A DNA stretch of 6,053 nucleotides from an uncultured Erysipelotrichaceae bacterium (GTDB lineage Bacteria > Bacillota_I > Bacilli_A > Erysipelotrichales > Erysipelotrichaceae), in NCBI GenBank assembly GCA_937957895.1, contig CALFEZ010000121.1, positions 1-6,053 on the forward strand. Direction: 5' to 3'. The notes under the pieces were generated by a model, which worked only from the letters and a program-made list of their open reading frames with translations, was not told where the DNA came from and did not search any database. The stretch's first letter is position 1. Each line of letters begins with the position of its first letter. The translations under genes and the position numbers were made by a program. This document shows positions 1-5,852 of this stretch, piece by piece.

Positions 1-1073
1 CAGCACAAGCGATGTTGCCTCGTTTTTTTGCTAATCCGAATGCACATCATATGTTAGGTTATGAAATCGATTCACTGATGCAAAACAGCCGAAAAAAGAT
101 TGCCGACTGCTTTGGATTTGACGTGCAGGAAGTGTTTTTCACGGCCTCCGGTTCAGAAGCTGTCAATTTAGCGATCAAGGGCATCGCAATTGCTAATCAA
201 CATATAGGTAAGCACATCATCACCGTTGCGACGGAGCATCATTGCGCACTCAACAGTATGACATGGTTGCATACATGGTTTGGTCATGAGATCACCATGC
301 TCTCAGTGGATCGCAAAGGAAAAATCGACCTTCAGCAACTACAAAACAGCATTCGTCAGGATACCGTAATGGTCGTAATCATGGCTGTCAACAACGAGAT
401 TGCCACCATCCATCCGATTCCTGCGATCCAACAACTCTTAAAACAGAAAAAAAGTAAAGCAGTCTTGGTCGTCGATGCGATAGCGGCAGTAGGCAAGATC
501 GATCCATCTTTATATAAAGCGGACGTCATGGCCTTTTCGCAACACAAGTTGGGTGGGATCTCTGGCAGCGGATGTCTGCTAAAAAGGCGACACATCAAGA
601 TGGAACCACTTATTAGTGGGGGACAACAAGAACAAAGCAAGCGAGCCGGCACACCCTTTGCGATCGCAAACATCCTATTTGGAGATGTCATCACTCATGC
701 CATTGAAAAACAAAGGCAGAAGCATGATCATATGGTATCTCTTCGCGATCACCTCATCGAACAGCTTTGTGAGCGATTCAATGTCACTATCGTTTCAGAT
801 CAACAAGGATCTCCGTATATCGTCAGTTTTATCCAACCTCGAGTACATAGTTCGATCATCTTGAATGTTCTTAGCCAACAAGAGGTGTTCGTATCAAGTC
901 ACAGTGCCTGTGCATCCGACTTGAAAATACCAAGCCATGTACTGATGGCATGTGGATATCGACCGGAGGAAGCATTCGGCATGATCCGTGTTAGTTTTCA
1001 TTATCACACCAGCAAAGCAGATATAGACGGGTTTATTGCAGCTTATGAAAAGGTGAGTGAGTATGTCCAATAA
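1..1073 (+). CDS. NifS/IscS-family cysteine desulfurase, NifZ-like, 5'-truncated by window edge
   Basis: A PLP enzyme of fold type I that takes sulfur from L-cysteine as an enzyme-bound persulfide, leaving alanine. The reading frame is open to the left edge. Alignment from memory to the family start (YLDNAATTP...) suggests about 15-20 N-terminal residues are missing, so the ATG at 12 is probably internal. Numbering from that ATG: phosphate-binding loop around 44-53 (TASGSEAVNL), PLP-stacking His76 in TEHH, NNEI at 127-130, Asp155 contacting the PLP ring nitrogen, Schiff-base Lys179 in SQHK, RAGT at 211-214, and the persulfide Cys300 in HSACASD followed by PSHVL. Oddities: the usual DAAQ motif reads DAIA, so the PLP-contacting Gln is Ala158; the usual SSGK after the Cys is ASDL; and the glycine after the R-x-S motif is His330. 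The stop overlaps thiI, matching the nifZ-thiI pairing of Bacillus, so its likely job is supplying sulfur to ThiI. Family certain; partner inferred from context. Confidence 0.93.
   Translation, partial: AQAMLPRFFANPNAHHMLGYEIDSLMQNSRKKIADCFGFDVQEVFFTASGSEAVNLAIKGIAIANQHIGKHIITVATEHHCALNSMTWLHTWFGHEITMLSVDRKGKIDLQQLQNSIRQDTVMVVIMAVNNEIATIHPIPAIQQLLKQKKSKAVLVVDAIAAVGKIDPSLYKADVMAFSQHKLGGISGSGCLLKRRHIKMEPLISGGQQEQSKRAGTPFAIANILFGDVITHAIEKQRQKHDHMVSLRDHLIEQLCERFNVTIVSDQQGSPYIVSFIQPRVHSSIILNVLSQQEVFVSSHSACASDLKIPSHVLMACGYRPEEAFGMIRVSFHYHTSKADIDGFIAAYEKVSEYVQ
1051..1056 (+). promoter_or_regulatory. Ribosome binding site deciding the thiI start
   Basis: AGGTGA lies 6 nt before the ATG at 1063, inside the last codons of the desulfurase gene. 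An in-frame GTG at 1057 directly abuts this site and leaves no spacer, so the ATG at 1063 is the better start. Confidence 0.7.
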
Positions 1074-2244
1074 GATTCTCTGTCGTTTTGGTGAAGTGTC
1101 AACAAAAGGCAGCAACCGCAATGAATTTGTAAAACTGCTCAAAAGAAACATTCACTTTGCATTACAGGACTTTGATCAAATCAGCATTGAACGTACTTTT
1201 GACCGGCTCTATATCAACTACAGAAACGAAGATCAAAACAGCATTATCGACATCCTGAAAACCGTTTTCGGATTGAGCACTTTCTCAGTCGTCCAACAAG
1301 TCGATCTAAACATCGATACGATCATCACAACTACGACACAGGCAATGATGAACAAACAACCAACGAGTTTCAAAGTGATCACTCGGCGATTAAACAAAAA
1401 CATCCCATATGATTCCAATGATGTCAATCGCTTGGTAGCAACCAGCATTCTTAAAAACACCGAGCATCATGTCGATGTACATGAGCCTGAAATCCCCATT
1501 CGCATCGAGATCAAGCATCATCATGCTTATGTATCGGTGGATACATATCAGGGACTTAAAGGATTACCGGTTCGTATGGCGGGTAAAGGAGCATTGTTGC
1601 TTTCTGGCGGTTTCGATTCTCCGATCGCAGGATATCTGGCAAACAAACGTGGGATCGAATATGTCGGGATCCACTTCGAGACGGTACCCTTTACATCACT
1701 GCAAGCCATCGATAAGGTATTGAAGCTTGCAAAAACGATCAGCATCTATCAAAATAAGACACAAGTACTTGTCGTACCATTTGCAAAAGTCCAGATGATT
1801 ATCAATCAAACAGTGCCTGAAAGTTATCGCATCACCATCATGCGACGCATGATGGTTCGCATCGCCAACAGGCTTGCTGAAGCCTATCATGCATCGGTGT
1901 TGATCACGGGTGAGTGTGTAGGACAGGTAGCATCTCAAACACTTTCAAGCATGCAGCGCATCGATGAGGTGAGCGAGAAACTGATATTGAGACCTTTGAT
2001 CACATACGACAAGGATGAGATCATCCAAATGGCAAAGCAACTGAAAACCTTTGACATATCTGTTTTGCCCTTTGAGGATTGTTGCACCGTATTTACTCCC
2101 GCACATCCGATCACAAATCCGCTCAAAGCAAAAACAGAACGATTTGAGTCTTTTGGGGAGTATGATGAAGCGATCGAAGAAGCGATCACAAAGACCCGAC
2201 GATACATGATCAACAAAAATTCGATTACAGAAGATAAGGAGTAA
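1063..2244 (+). CDS. thiI: ThiI, tRNA 4-thiouridine synthase (sulfurtransferase), short form without rhodanese domain
   Basis: Makes 4-thiouridine at position 8 of tRNA: it adenylates the uridine with ATP and exchanges the activated oxygen for sulfur; in some bacteria it also feeds thiazole synthesis for thiamine. The protein has 393 residues in the order of the family: N-terminal ferredoxin-like region (about 1-60), THUMP RNA-binding domain (about 60-165), then an adenylating PP-loop domain with SGGFDSP at 181-187 and TGECVGQVASQT at 282-293. It ends shortly after FEDCCTVFTP (Cys340, Cys341), as short Gram-positive forms do; the C-terminal rhodanese domain of the E. coli enzyme is absent. 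In Bacillus the adjacent NifZ desulfurase is known to pass persulfide to a ThiI of this type, and the 11-nt gene overlap here suggests the same partnership. Which Cys accepts sulfur cannot be told from sequence. The alternative start GTG 1057 would add two residues. Complete and ordinary. Confidence 0.96.
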   Translation: MSNKILCRFGEVSTKGSNRNEFVKLLKRNIHFALQDFDQISIERTFDRLYINYRNEDQNSIIDILKTVFGLSTFSVVQQVDLNIDTIITTTTQAMMNKQPTSFKVITRRLNKNIPYDSNDVNRLVATSILKNTEHHVDVHEPEIPIRIEIKHHHAYVSVDTYQGLKGLPVRMAGKGALLLSGGFDSPIAGYLANKRGIEYVGIHFETVPFTSLQAIDKVLKLAKTISIYQNKTQVLVVPFAKVQMIINQTVPESYRITIMRRMMVRIANRLAEAYHASVLITGECVGQVASQTLSSMQRIDEVSEKLILRPLITYDKDEIIQMAKQLKTFDISVLPFEDCCTVFTPAHPITNPLKAKTERFESFGEYDEAIEEAITKTRRYMINKNSITEDKE

Positions 2245-2247
2245 ACA

Positions 2248-3630
2248 ATGGCATTTGATCAACTGAGTGAACGGCTAAGTGGGATACTGGCTAAAATAAG
2301 ACAACAACCAAGACTTACTGAACAAAACATCAACGATATTTTAAGAGAAATACGCATGGCACTGCTGGATGCTGATGTCAACTTGAATGTCATCCAAAGC
2401 TTTCTTGCGACCATCAAAGAAAAAGCCATCGGTATCTCCTTGATCGATAATGTAGCACCATCCCAGATGGTCGTTAAGATCGTCTATGATGAGATGGTGA
2501 CATTGCTTGGAGATAAAGAAGTTGGTTTGGATCTTGCACATCCATTGCCGATTCTGTTTATGGTCGGTTTACAAGGTAGTGGAAAGACGACTTCGGCTGT
2601 AAAAATCGCAAACTATCTTAAAACCAAGCAAAATAAAAAGGTGCTCCTTGTGGCGGCTGATCTTCAGCGTCCTGCTGCTGTGGATCAATTGAGAGTACTC
2701 GGTAAAATGGTCAACATCGATGTGTTCGCATTGACCCTTCAAGAAACGCCGCTTACCACCATCCAACAAGGGTTGGAACATGCCAGAAAAGGTGGATACG
2801 ACACCGTGATCGTCGATACGGCAGGACGATTGGCCGTGGATGAGATCCTGATGGAAGAACTCGCGACATTGAACTCAACTTTTGCTCCACATGAAATCTT
2901 GCTGACTGTCGATGCCATGAGCGGACAGGATATCGTCGGAGTAGCGAAAAAGTTCAAGGAAACATTGCCCATCACCGGTTTGATGGCAACCAAATTTGAC
3001 AGTGATGCTCGAGGTGGCGGCGTTTTATCAGTAGCTTCGTTGACGCAAGTGCCGATCAAGTTTGTAGGGGTTGGGGAAAAGATCGATGATTTGGAACTTT
3101 TCTATCCCGATCGCATGGCAAATCGAATCCTAGGTATGGGAGATGTTGTTTCGTTAGTCGAAAAAGCACAAGAAAAAATCGACGCCAAAAAGTCGATGAC
3201 CAGCATGCAGCGTTTGATGCAGGGAACATTCACGTTGGATGACATGCTCGATCAAATCGAGCAGATGAACAAGATGGGATCACTAAAAGGCATGTTGAAA
3301 ATGTTGCCCAATGCCAAGCAACTTGTCGATCAAATCGATGATGATGTGGCATCTAAATCGATGGGAACTTCCAAAGCAATCATTTTGAGCATGACCCCGC
3401 AAGAAAGGCAAGATCCATCGATTTTGAAGGCTTCTCGGAAAACTCGCATCGCAAAGGGCAGTGGGGTGAGTATCGCTCAGGTCAATCAGTTGCTTTCTCA
3501 GTTTGAAAAAACAAAGCAACAAATGCAGATGATGCTCAAACAAGCAAACCCCAATGCCGGAATGATGAGTTCCGGTTCCAACACCCAAAAGAATCCAAAC
3601 AAAAAAAAGAAAAAGAAGAAAAAGCGCTAA
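2248..3630 (+). CDS. ffh: Ffh, signal recognition particle GTPase (SRP54)
   Basis: The protein subunit of the bacterial SRP: it binds 4.5S/6S RNA and signal sequences of nascent membrane proteins, and docks with FtsY in a GTP-dependent way at the membrane. It has 460 residues: helical N domain (1-95), G domain with P-loop GLQGSGKTT (107-115), DLQRPAA (138-144), DTAGR (190-194), TKFD (248-251, usually TKLD) and DARGG (253-257); linker with GMGDVVSLVEKA (296-307); then a Met-rich M domain (about 308-434) with the RNA-binding motif SRKTRIAKGSG at 396-406. The tail is Asn/Ser-rich and ends in eight Lys and one Arg, encoded by an A-rich tract. AAGGAG at 2236-2241 sits 6 nt before the ATG and runs into the thiI stop codon, so translation is probably coupled. 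The small regulator ylxM, which commonly precedes ffh in Bacillota, is missing: only 3 nt separate thiI and ffh. Confidence 0.98.
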   Translation: MAFDQLSERLSGILAKIRQQPRLTEQNINDILREIRMALLDADVNLNVIQSFLATIKEKAIGISLIDNVAPSQMVVKIVYDEMVTLLGDKEVGLDLAHPLPILFMVGLQGSGKTTSAVKIANYLKTKQNKKVLLVAADLQRPAAVDQLRVLGKMVNIDVFALTLQETPLTTIQQGLEHARKGGYDTVIVDTAGRLAVDEILMEELATLNSTFAPHEILLTVDAMSGQDIVGVAKKFKETLPITGLMATKFDSDARGGGVLSVASLTQVPIKFVGVGEKIDDLELFYPDRMANRILGMGDVVSLVEKAQEKIDAKKSMTSMQRLMQGTFTLDDMLDQIEQMNKMGSLKGMLKMLPNAKQLVDQIDDDVASKSMGTSKAIILSMTPQERQDPSILKASRKTRIAKGSGVSIAQVNQLLSQFEKTKQQMQMMLKQANPNAGMMSSGSNTQKNPNKKKKKKKKR

Positions 3631-3657
3631 AGCAACAACTTCAATAAAGGAGGCATC

Positions 3658-4734
3658 ATGAACGATAGAATATTCAGATTCGGACTAATGATCTTACTGC
3701 TGTTTGCGATCATCTATCTTGGATCATTGATCAGTTGGTTTTTTGAACCGCTCTTTGTCATTTTCCGTACGCTGTTTATCCCCATGATCCTGAGTGTATT
3801 TTTGTTTTATATTCTCAAACCTCTTGTAGCTGTATTAGAAAAGAAGATGGCAAGAACTTGGTCGATCTTGGTGATTTATCTGGCTTTGATTCTGATCGTA
3901 ACGGCCATGATGATGAACTTTGTACCAATCCTGCAAAACCAATTTGTCAGCCTAACGGAGAGCATCCCGGAGTTCATCGGAAGGATCCAACAACAAATCC
4001 AGGATTTTCAGGAAACAGATTTGATCGCTCGATTGCAGTTACAGGGTTTGCTTAGTGTAGAAGAACTGCTTGTTCAGTTCAATAGTTTGATGAGTGATCT
4101 TGCAACTTCACTAGTCAATAACATCACAGCCGTGCTGGGCACCCTGGCAAACATCATTTTAGTCATTGTCATCATTCCCTTTATCCTTTTTTACTTTCTC
4201 AAAGACAGAGAAAAAATGATTGCTCGCTTTGTATCGTGGTTCAAACCAAGCGATCAAAACCATGTTTCTCAAGTATTGGTTGACATCGACAAGACATTGA
4301 GTTCTTACATCCAAGGTCAAGGTCTCGTATGTTTGATCGTTGGTACACTTTGTCTTGTTGCCTTTTGGATCATTCGCTTGGACTATGCTTTGTTATTGGC
4401 TTTTATTGCAGGTTTGACCAATATCATTCCATACTTTGGTCCGTGGATCGGTGCCATCCCGGCTGTGATCGTAGCATTTTTCATCTCGCCATTTACAGCC
4501 TTGATCACGATCGTTGCGATCATTGTGATCCAACAGATCGAAAGCAGTCTGGTTTCACCTCAGGTCATCGGACGGAAAATGAAGATCCATCCTTTGACAG
4601 TGATGCTTCTTATACTACTCTCTGGCCGACTGTTGGGAGTGTTGGGAATGATCATTGCCATTCCCATATACGCAGTACTTCGGGTTTTGATCACGCATCT
4701 TTATCCGATCGCCAAGGCTAAGTTCTCACCATAA
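3658..4734 (+). CDS. AI-2E family (YtvI/PerM/TqsA-like) integral membrane protein
   Basis: A 358-residue polytopic membrane protein of the family formerly called UPF0118. Members have been linked to autoinducer-2 export or to Na+(Li+)/H+ antiport; the substrate cannot be read from sequence. Hydrophobic segments lie at about 6-27, 34-56, 67-89, 158-182, 221-239, 241-277 (probably two segments), 278-295 and 312-345. A soluble, amphipathic stretch lies at about 90-155 between the third and fourth segments, as in the family. Family signatures are visible: FLKDREKMI (180-188), NIIPYFGPWIGAIPA (255-269), and QQIESSLVSPQVIGRKM (292-308) followed by HPLTV. The start is supported by AAAGGAGG at 3646-3653, 4 nt before the ATG. 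It follows ffh by 27 nt with no promoter seen, so it is probably co-transcribed, and it is followed by a likely terminator. Its place between ffh and rpsP is unusual. Family confident; function unknown. Confidence 0.92.
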   Translation: MNDRIFRFGLMILLLFAIIYLGSLISWFFEPLFVIFRTLFIPMILSVFLFYILKPLVAVLEKKMARTWSILVIYLALILIVTAMMMNFVPILQNQFVSLTESIPEFIGRIQQQIQDFQETDLIARLQLQGLLSVEELLVQFNSLMSDLATSLVNNITAVLGTLANIILVIVIIPFILFYFLKDREKMIARFVSWFKPSDQNHVSQVLVDIDKTLSSYIQGQGLVCLIVGTLCLVAFWIIRLDYALLLAFIAGLTNIIPYFGPWIGAIPAVIVAFFISPFTALITIVAIIVIQQIESSLVSPQVIGRKMKIHPLTVMLLILLSGRLLGVLGMIIAIPIYAVLRVLITHLYPIAKAKFSP

Positions 4735-4740
4735 AACATG

Positions 4741-4762
4741 ACAGGCACATACGCCTGTTTTT
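4741..4762 (+). terminator. Likely intrinsic (Rho-independent) terminator after the AI-2E family gene
   Basis: ACAGGC (4741-4746) and GCCTGT (4753-4758) form a perfect 6-bp stem with a 6-nt loop, followed directly by T's; the T-run is five long counting the last stem base. G4740 with T4759 could add a wobble pair. It starts 7 nt after the stop codon. The stem is short, so read-through into rpsP is plausible. Confidence 0.75.
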
Positions 4763-4769
4763 AACTGGT

Positions 4770-4783
4770 AAGGTTTGAACCTT
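4770..4783. repeat. Inverted repeat overlapping the -35 box of the rpsP promoter (possible operator)
   Basis: AAGGTT and AACCTT form a perfect 6-bp dyad with a 2-bp centre (TG). A 2-nt loop is too tight for an RNA hairpin, so a DNA-binding site is the likelier reading if it has a role. Its right end shares two bases with the TTGACA box at 4782-4787. ACCTTG at 4779-4784 is repeated directly at 4787-4792, 8 bp further on, giving a third half-site-like copy inside the promoter. No regulator is identified; chance is possible. Confidence 0.35.
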
Positions 4784-4810
4784 GACACCTTGTGGTTGAT
4801 CTGATATAGT
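4782..4810 (+). promoter_or_regulatory. Strong sigma-A type promoter for rpsP-khpA-rimM-trmD
   Basis: The -35 box TTGACA (4782-4787) is a perfect consensus. A 17-bp spacer separates it from the -10 box TATAGT (4805-4810), which matches TATAAT at five of six positions. TG at 4802-4803 adds an extended -10 element. Transcription would start near 4817, giving a leader of only about 20 nt that is mostly ribosome binding site, so no riboswitch or leader-peptide control fits between promoter and gene. It lies just after the terminator and so restarts transcription for the ribosomal block. Confidence 0.88.
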
Positions 4811-4835
4811 ATGCAAGGAAACAAAGGAGGTTACT

Positions 4836-5111
4836 ATGGCTGTTAAGTTACGTTTGAAAAGAATGGGTGCCAAAAAAGATCCATTTTATCGTATCGTCGC
4901 TGCTGATTCGCGTTCGCCAAGAGATGGACGTTTTATCGAAGCGATTGGATATTACAATCCAACAACAGTACCGGAAGAAGTCAAGATCAATCACGAGCTT
5001 GCAATGAAATGGCTCTCACAAGGTGCGATCCCATCGGATACTGTACGCAATCTGTTTTCTAAAGCCGGCATCATGAAACAATTTCATGATTCCAAACTGG
5101 GTAGCAAATAA
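4836..5111 (+). CDS. rpsP: 30S ribosomal protein bS16
   Basis: A small basic protein of the 30S body that binds 16S rRNA and helps 30S assembly. The 91 residues match the family along their whole length: start MAVKLRLKRMGAKKDPFYRIVAADSR-like (1-26), then SPRDGRFIEAIGYYNP (27-42) and the C-terminal part WLSQGAIPSDTVRNLFSKAG (59-78). Length is normal (about 80-90 residues). A strong ribosome binding site, AAAGGAGGT at 4823-4831, lies 4 nt before the ATG and itself falls within the very short predicted leader. First gene of the second transcription block; its stop shares one base with the start of khpA. Confidence 0.98.
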   Translation: MAVKLRLKRMGAKKDPFYRIVAADSRSPRDGRFIEAIGYYNPTTVPEEVKINHELAMKWLSQGAIPSDTVRNLFSKAGIMKQFHDSKLGSK

Positions 5112-5359
5112 TGAACGGCTTGGAGAAGATATTGTATGATCTGCTCAAGCCGATGGTGGAAGATCCCAAGAGCCTGAGCGTCAAAGAACTGCCAAGTCTT
5201 GAGGACAAAGAAGTTATTTTGATGGTGTATGCAAAATCCGAGGACACCGCACGGTTGATCGGAAGACAGGGAAGCATGGCAAGTGCCATCCGGCACATGA
5301 TGTCCATCCCGGCACGACTTGAGGACAAAAAGATCACTGTAAAATTTGAATCATATTGA
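5111..5359 (+). CDS. khpA: KhpA, KH-domain RNA-binding protein (YlqC/UPF0109 family)
   Basis: An 82-residue single KH-domain protein. The GxxG RNA-contact loop is GRQG at 51-54, preceded by the family-type stretch around EDTARLI (44-50) and followed by a helix with AIRHMM (59-64). In streptococci and lactobacilli KhpA pairs with KhpB (Jag/EloR) to bind RNA and affect cell elongation; whether it does so here is inference. Its place between rpsP and rimM is the conserved Bacillota location. Start and stop overlap as TAATG with rpsP, and no good ribosome binding site precedes it, so translation probably depends on ribosomes finishing rpsP. Confidence 0.95.
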   Translation: MNGLEKILYDLLKPMVEDPKSLSVKELPSLEDKEVILMVYAKSEDTARLIGRQGSMASAIRHMMSIPARLEDKKITVKFESY

Positions 5360-5360
5360 C

Positions 5361-5852
5361 ATGAAGAAAAAGATCCGCATTGGAAAGATCGTGAGAGTCT
5401 TTGGTATCAAGGGTGAGCTTAAAGTCTCTTTGAAAACAGATATCCCTGAAACGCGTTTTGCCAAAGGAGAACATTTGTTATTGGTTAATGACAAAGAAAC
5501 CAAAGCAGTTGTTGAGAACTTTCGCATGCATCAAAAACATGGACTACTCAAACTGCACGATCATGATACCATCGAACAAGTCAGCGATTTGATCAATGCC
5601 GATGTGATGGTTATGATCGACAGTGATCAGGAAGATCGTGTAGCATATCACGATCTGATCGATTGTGTCGTTAAAGAGAACAACCAGATCATCGGTAGTG
5701 TTATTCAAGTGATGGACATGCCGGCTCATCCGGTCCTCAGGATCAAAACCCCTGCAAAAGTGATCATGATCCCATATGTTGATGCATTTATCCTGCAAAC
5801 GGACAAAATCAATAAAGTGATTCACATCAAAAGCATAGAAGGACTACTATGA
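5361..5852 (+). CDS. rimM: RimM, 16S rRNA processing / 30S maturation factor, divergent PRC barrel
   Basis: RimM binds ribosomal protein S19 and the 30S head during late assembly. The 163 residues show both domains: the N-terminal RimM barrel, beginning IRIGKIVRVFGIKGELKV (5-22), and a C-terminal PRC barrel (about 92-163) with YHDLIDCVV (96-104), MIPYVDAFI (136-144) and the ending EGLL (160-163). Some PRC-barrel hallmarks are changed: the paired aromatic residues before the W/F-x-D-L-I-G motif are Val94-Ala95, its Gly is Asp101, and the usual GAxD loop reads PAHP (121-124). The ATG at 5361 is chosen because the conserved core starts right after it and the khpA stop is 1 nt upstream. No clear ribosome binding site is seen for it or for the in-frame TTG at 5346, which would add five residues. 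The stop overlaps trmD by 4 nt. No frameshift; it looks intact. Confidence 0.94.
   Translation: MKKKIRIGKIVRVFGIKGELKVSLKTDIPETRFAKGEHLLLVNDKETKAVVENFRMHQKHGLLKLHDHDTIEQVSDLINADVMVMIDSDQEDRVAYHDLIDCVVKENNQIIGSVIQVMDMPAHPVLRIKTPAKVIMIPYVDAFILQTDKINKVIHIKSIEGLL

Noticed and set aside
12..14. ATG at 12 as the true start of the cysteine desulfurase.
   Set aside because: The frame is open to the left edge, no ribosome binding site is visible in the 11 bases before it, and the family's N-terminal DNAATT segment would be missing.
356..694. A 112-codon minus-strand open frame opposite the cysteine desulfurase.
   Set aside because: Antisense to conserved catalytic motifs, with no recognisable product or upstream signals; the other minus-strand open frames in the window look the same.
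2051..2080. TTGACA within thiI as a possible internal promoter for ffh.
   Set aside because: No -10-like hexamer lies 16-18 bp downstream; the ffh start is tightly coupled to thiI instead.
4594..4616. TTGACA followed by TATACT inside the AI-2E family gene, promoter-like.
   Set aside because: The spacer is only 11 bp, far from 17, and the bases encode conserved family residues (HPLTVMLL region).
4329..4721. A 130-codon open frame in another phase inside the AI-2E family gene.
   Set aside because: Rich in Cys, His, Ser and Asp with no family resemblance, no ribosome binding site, and fully inside a gene whose own frame matches a known family along its length.
4811..4835. Possible S16-leader autoregulatory RNA or riboswitch before rpsP.
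   Set aside because: The predicted leader is about 20 nt and mostly ribosome binding site, leaving no room for a structured element.
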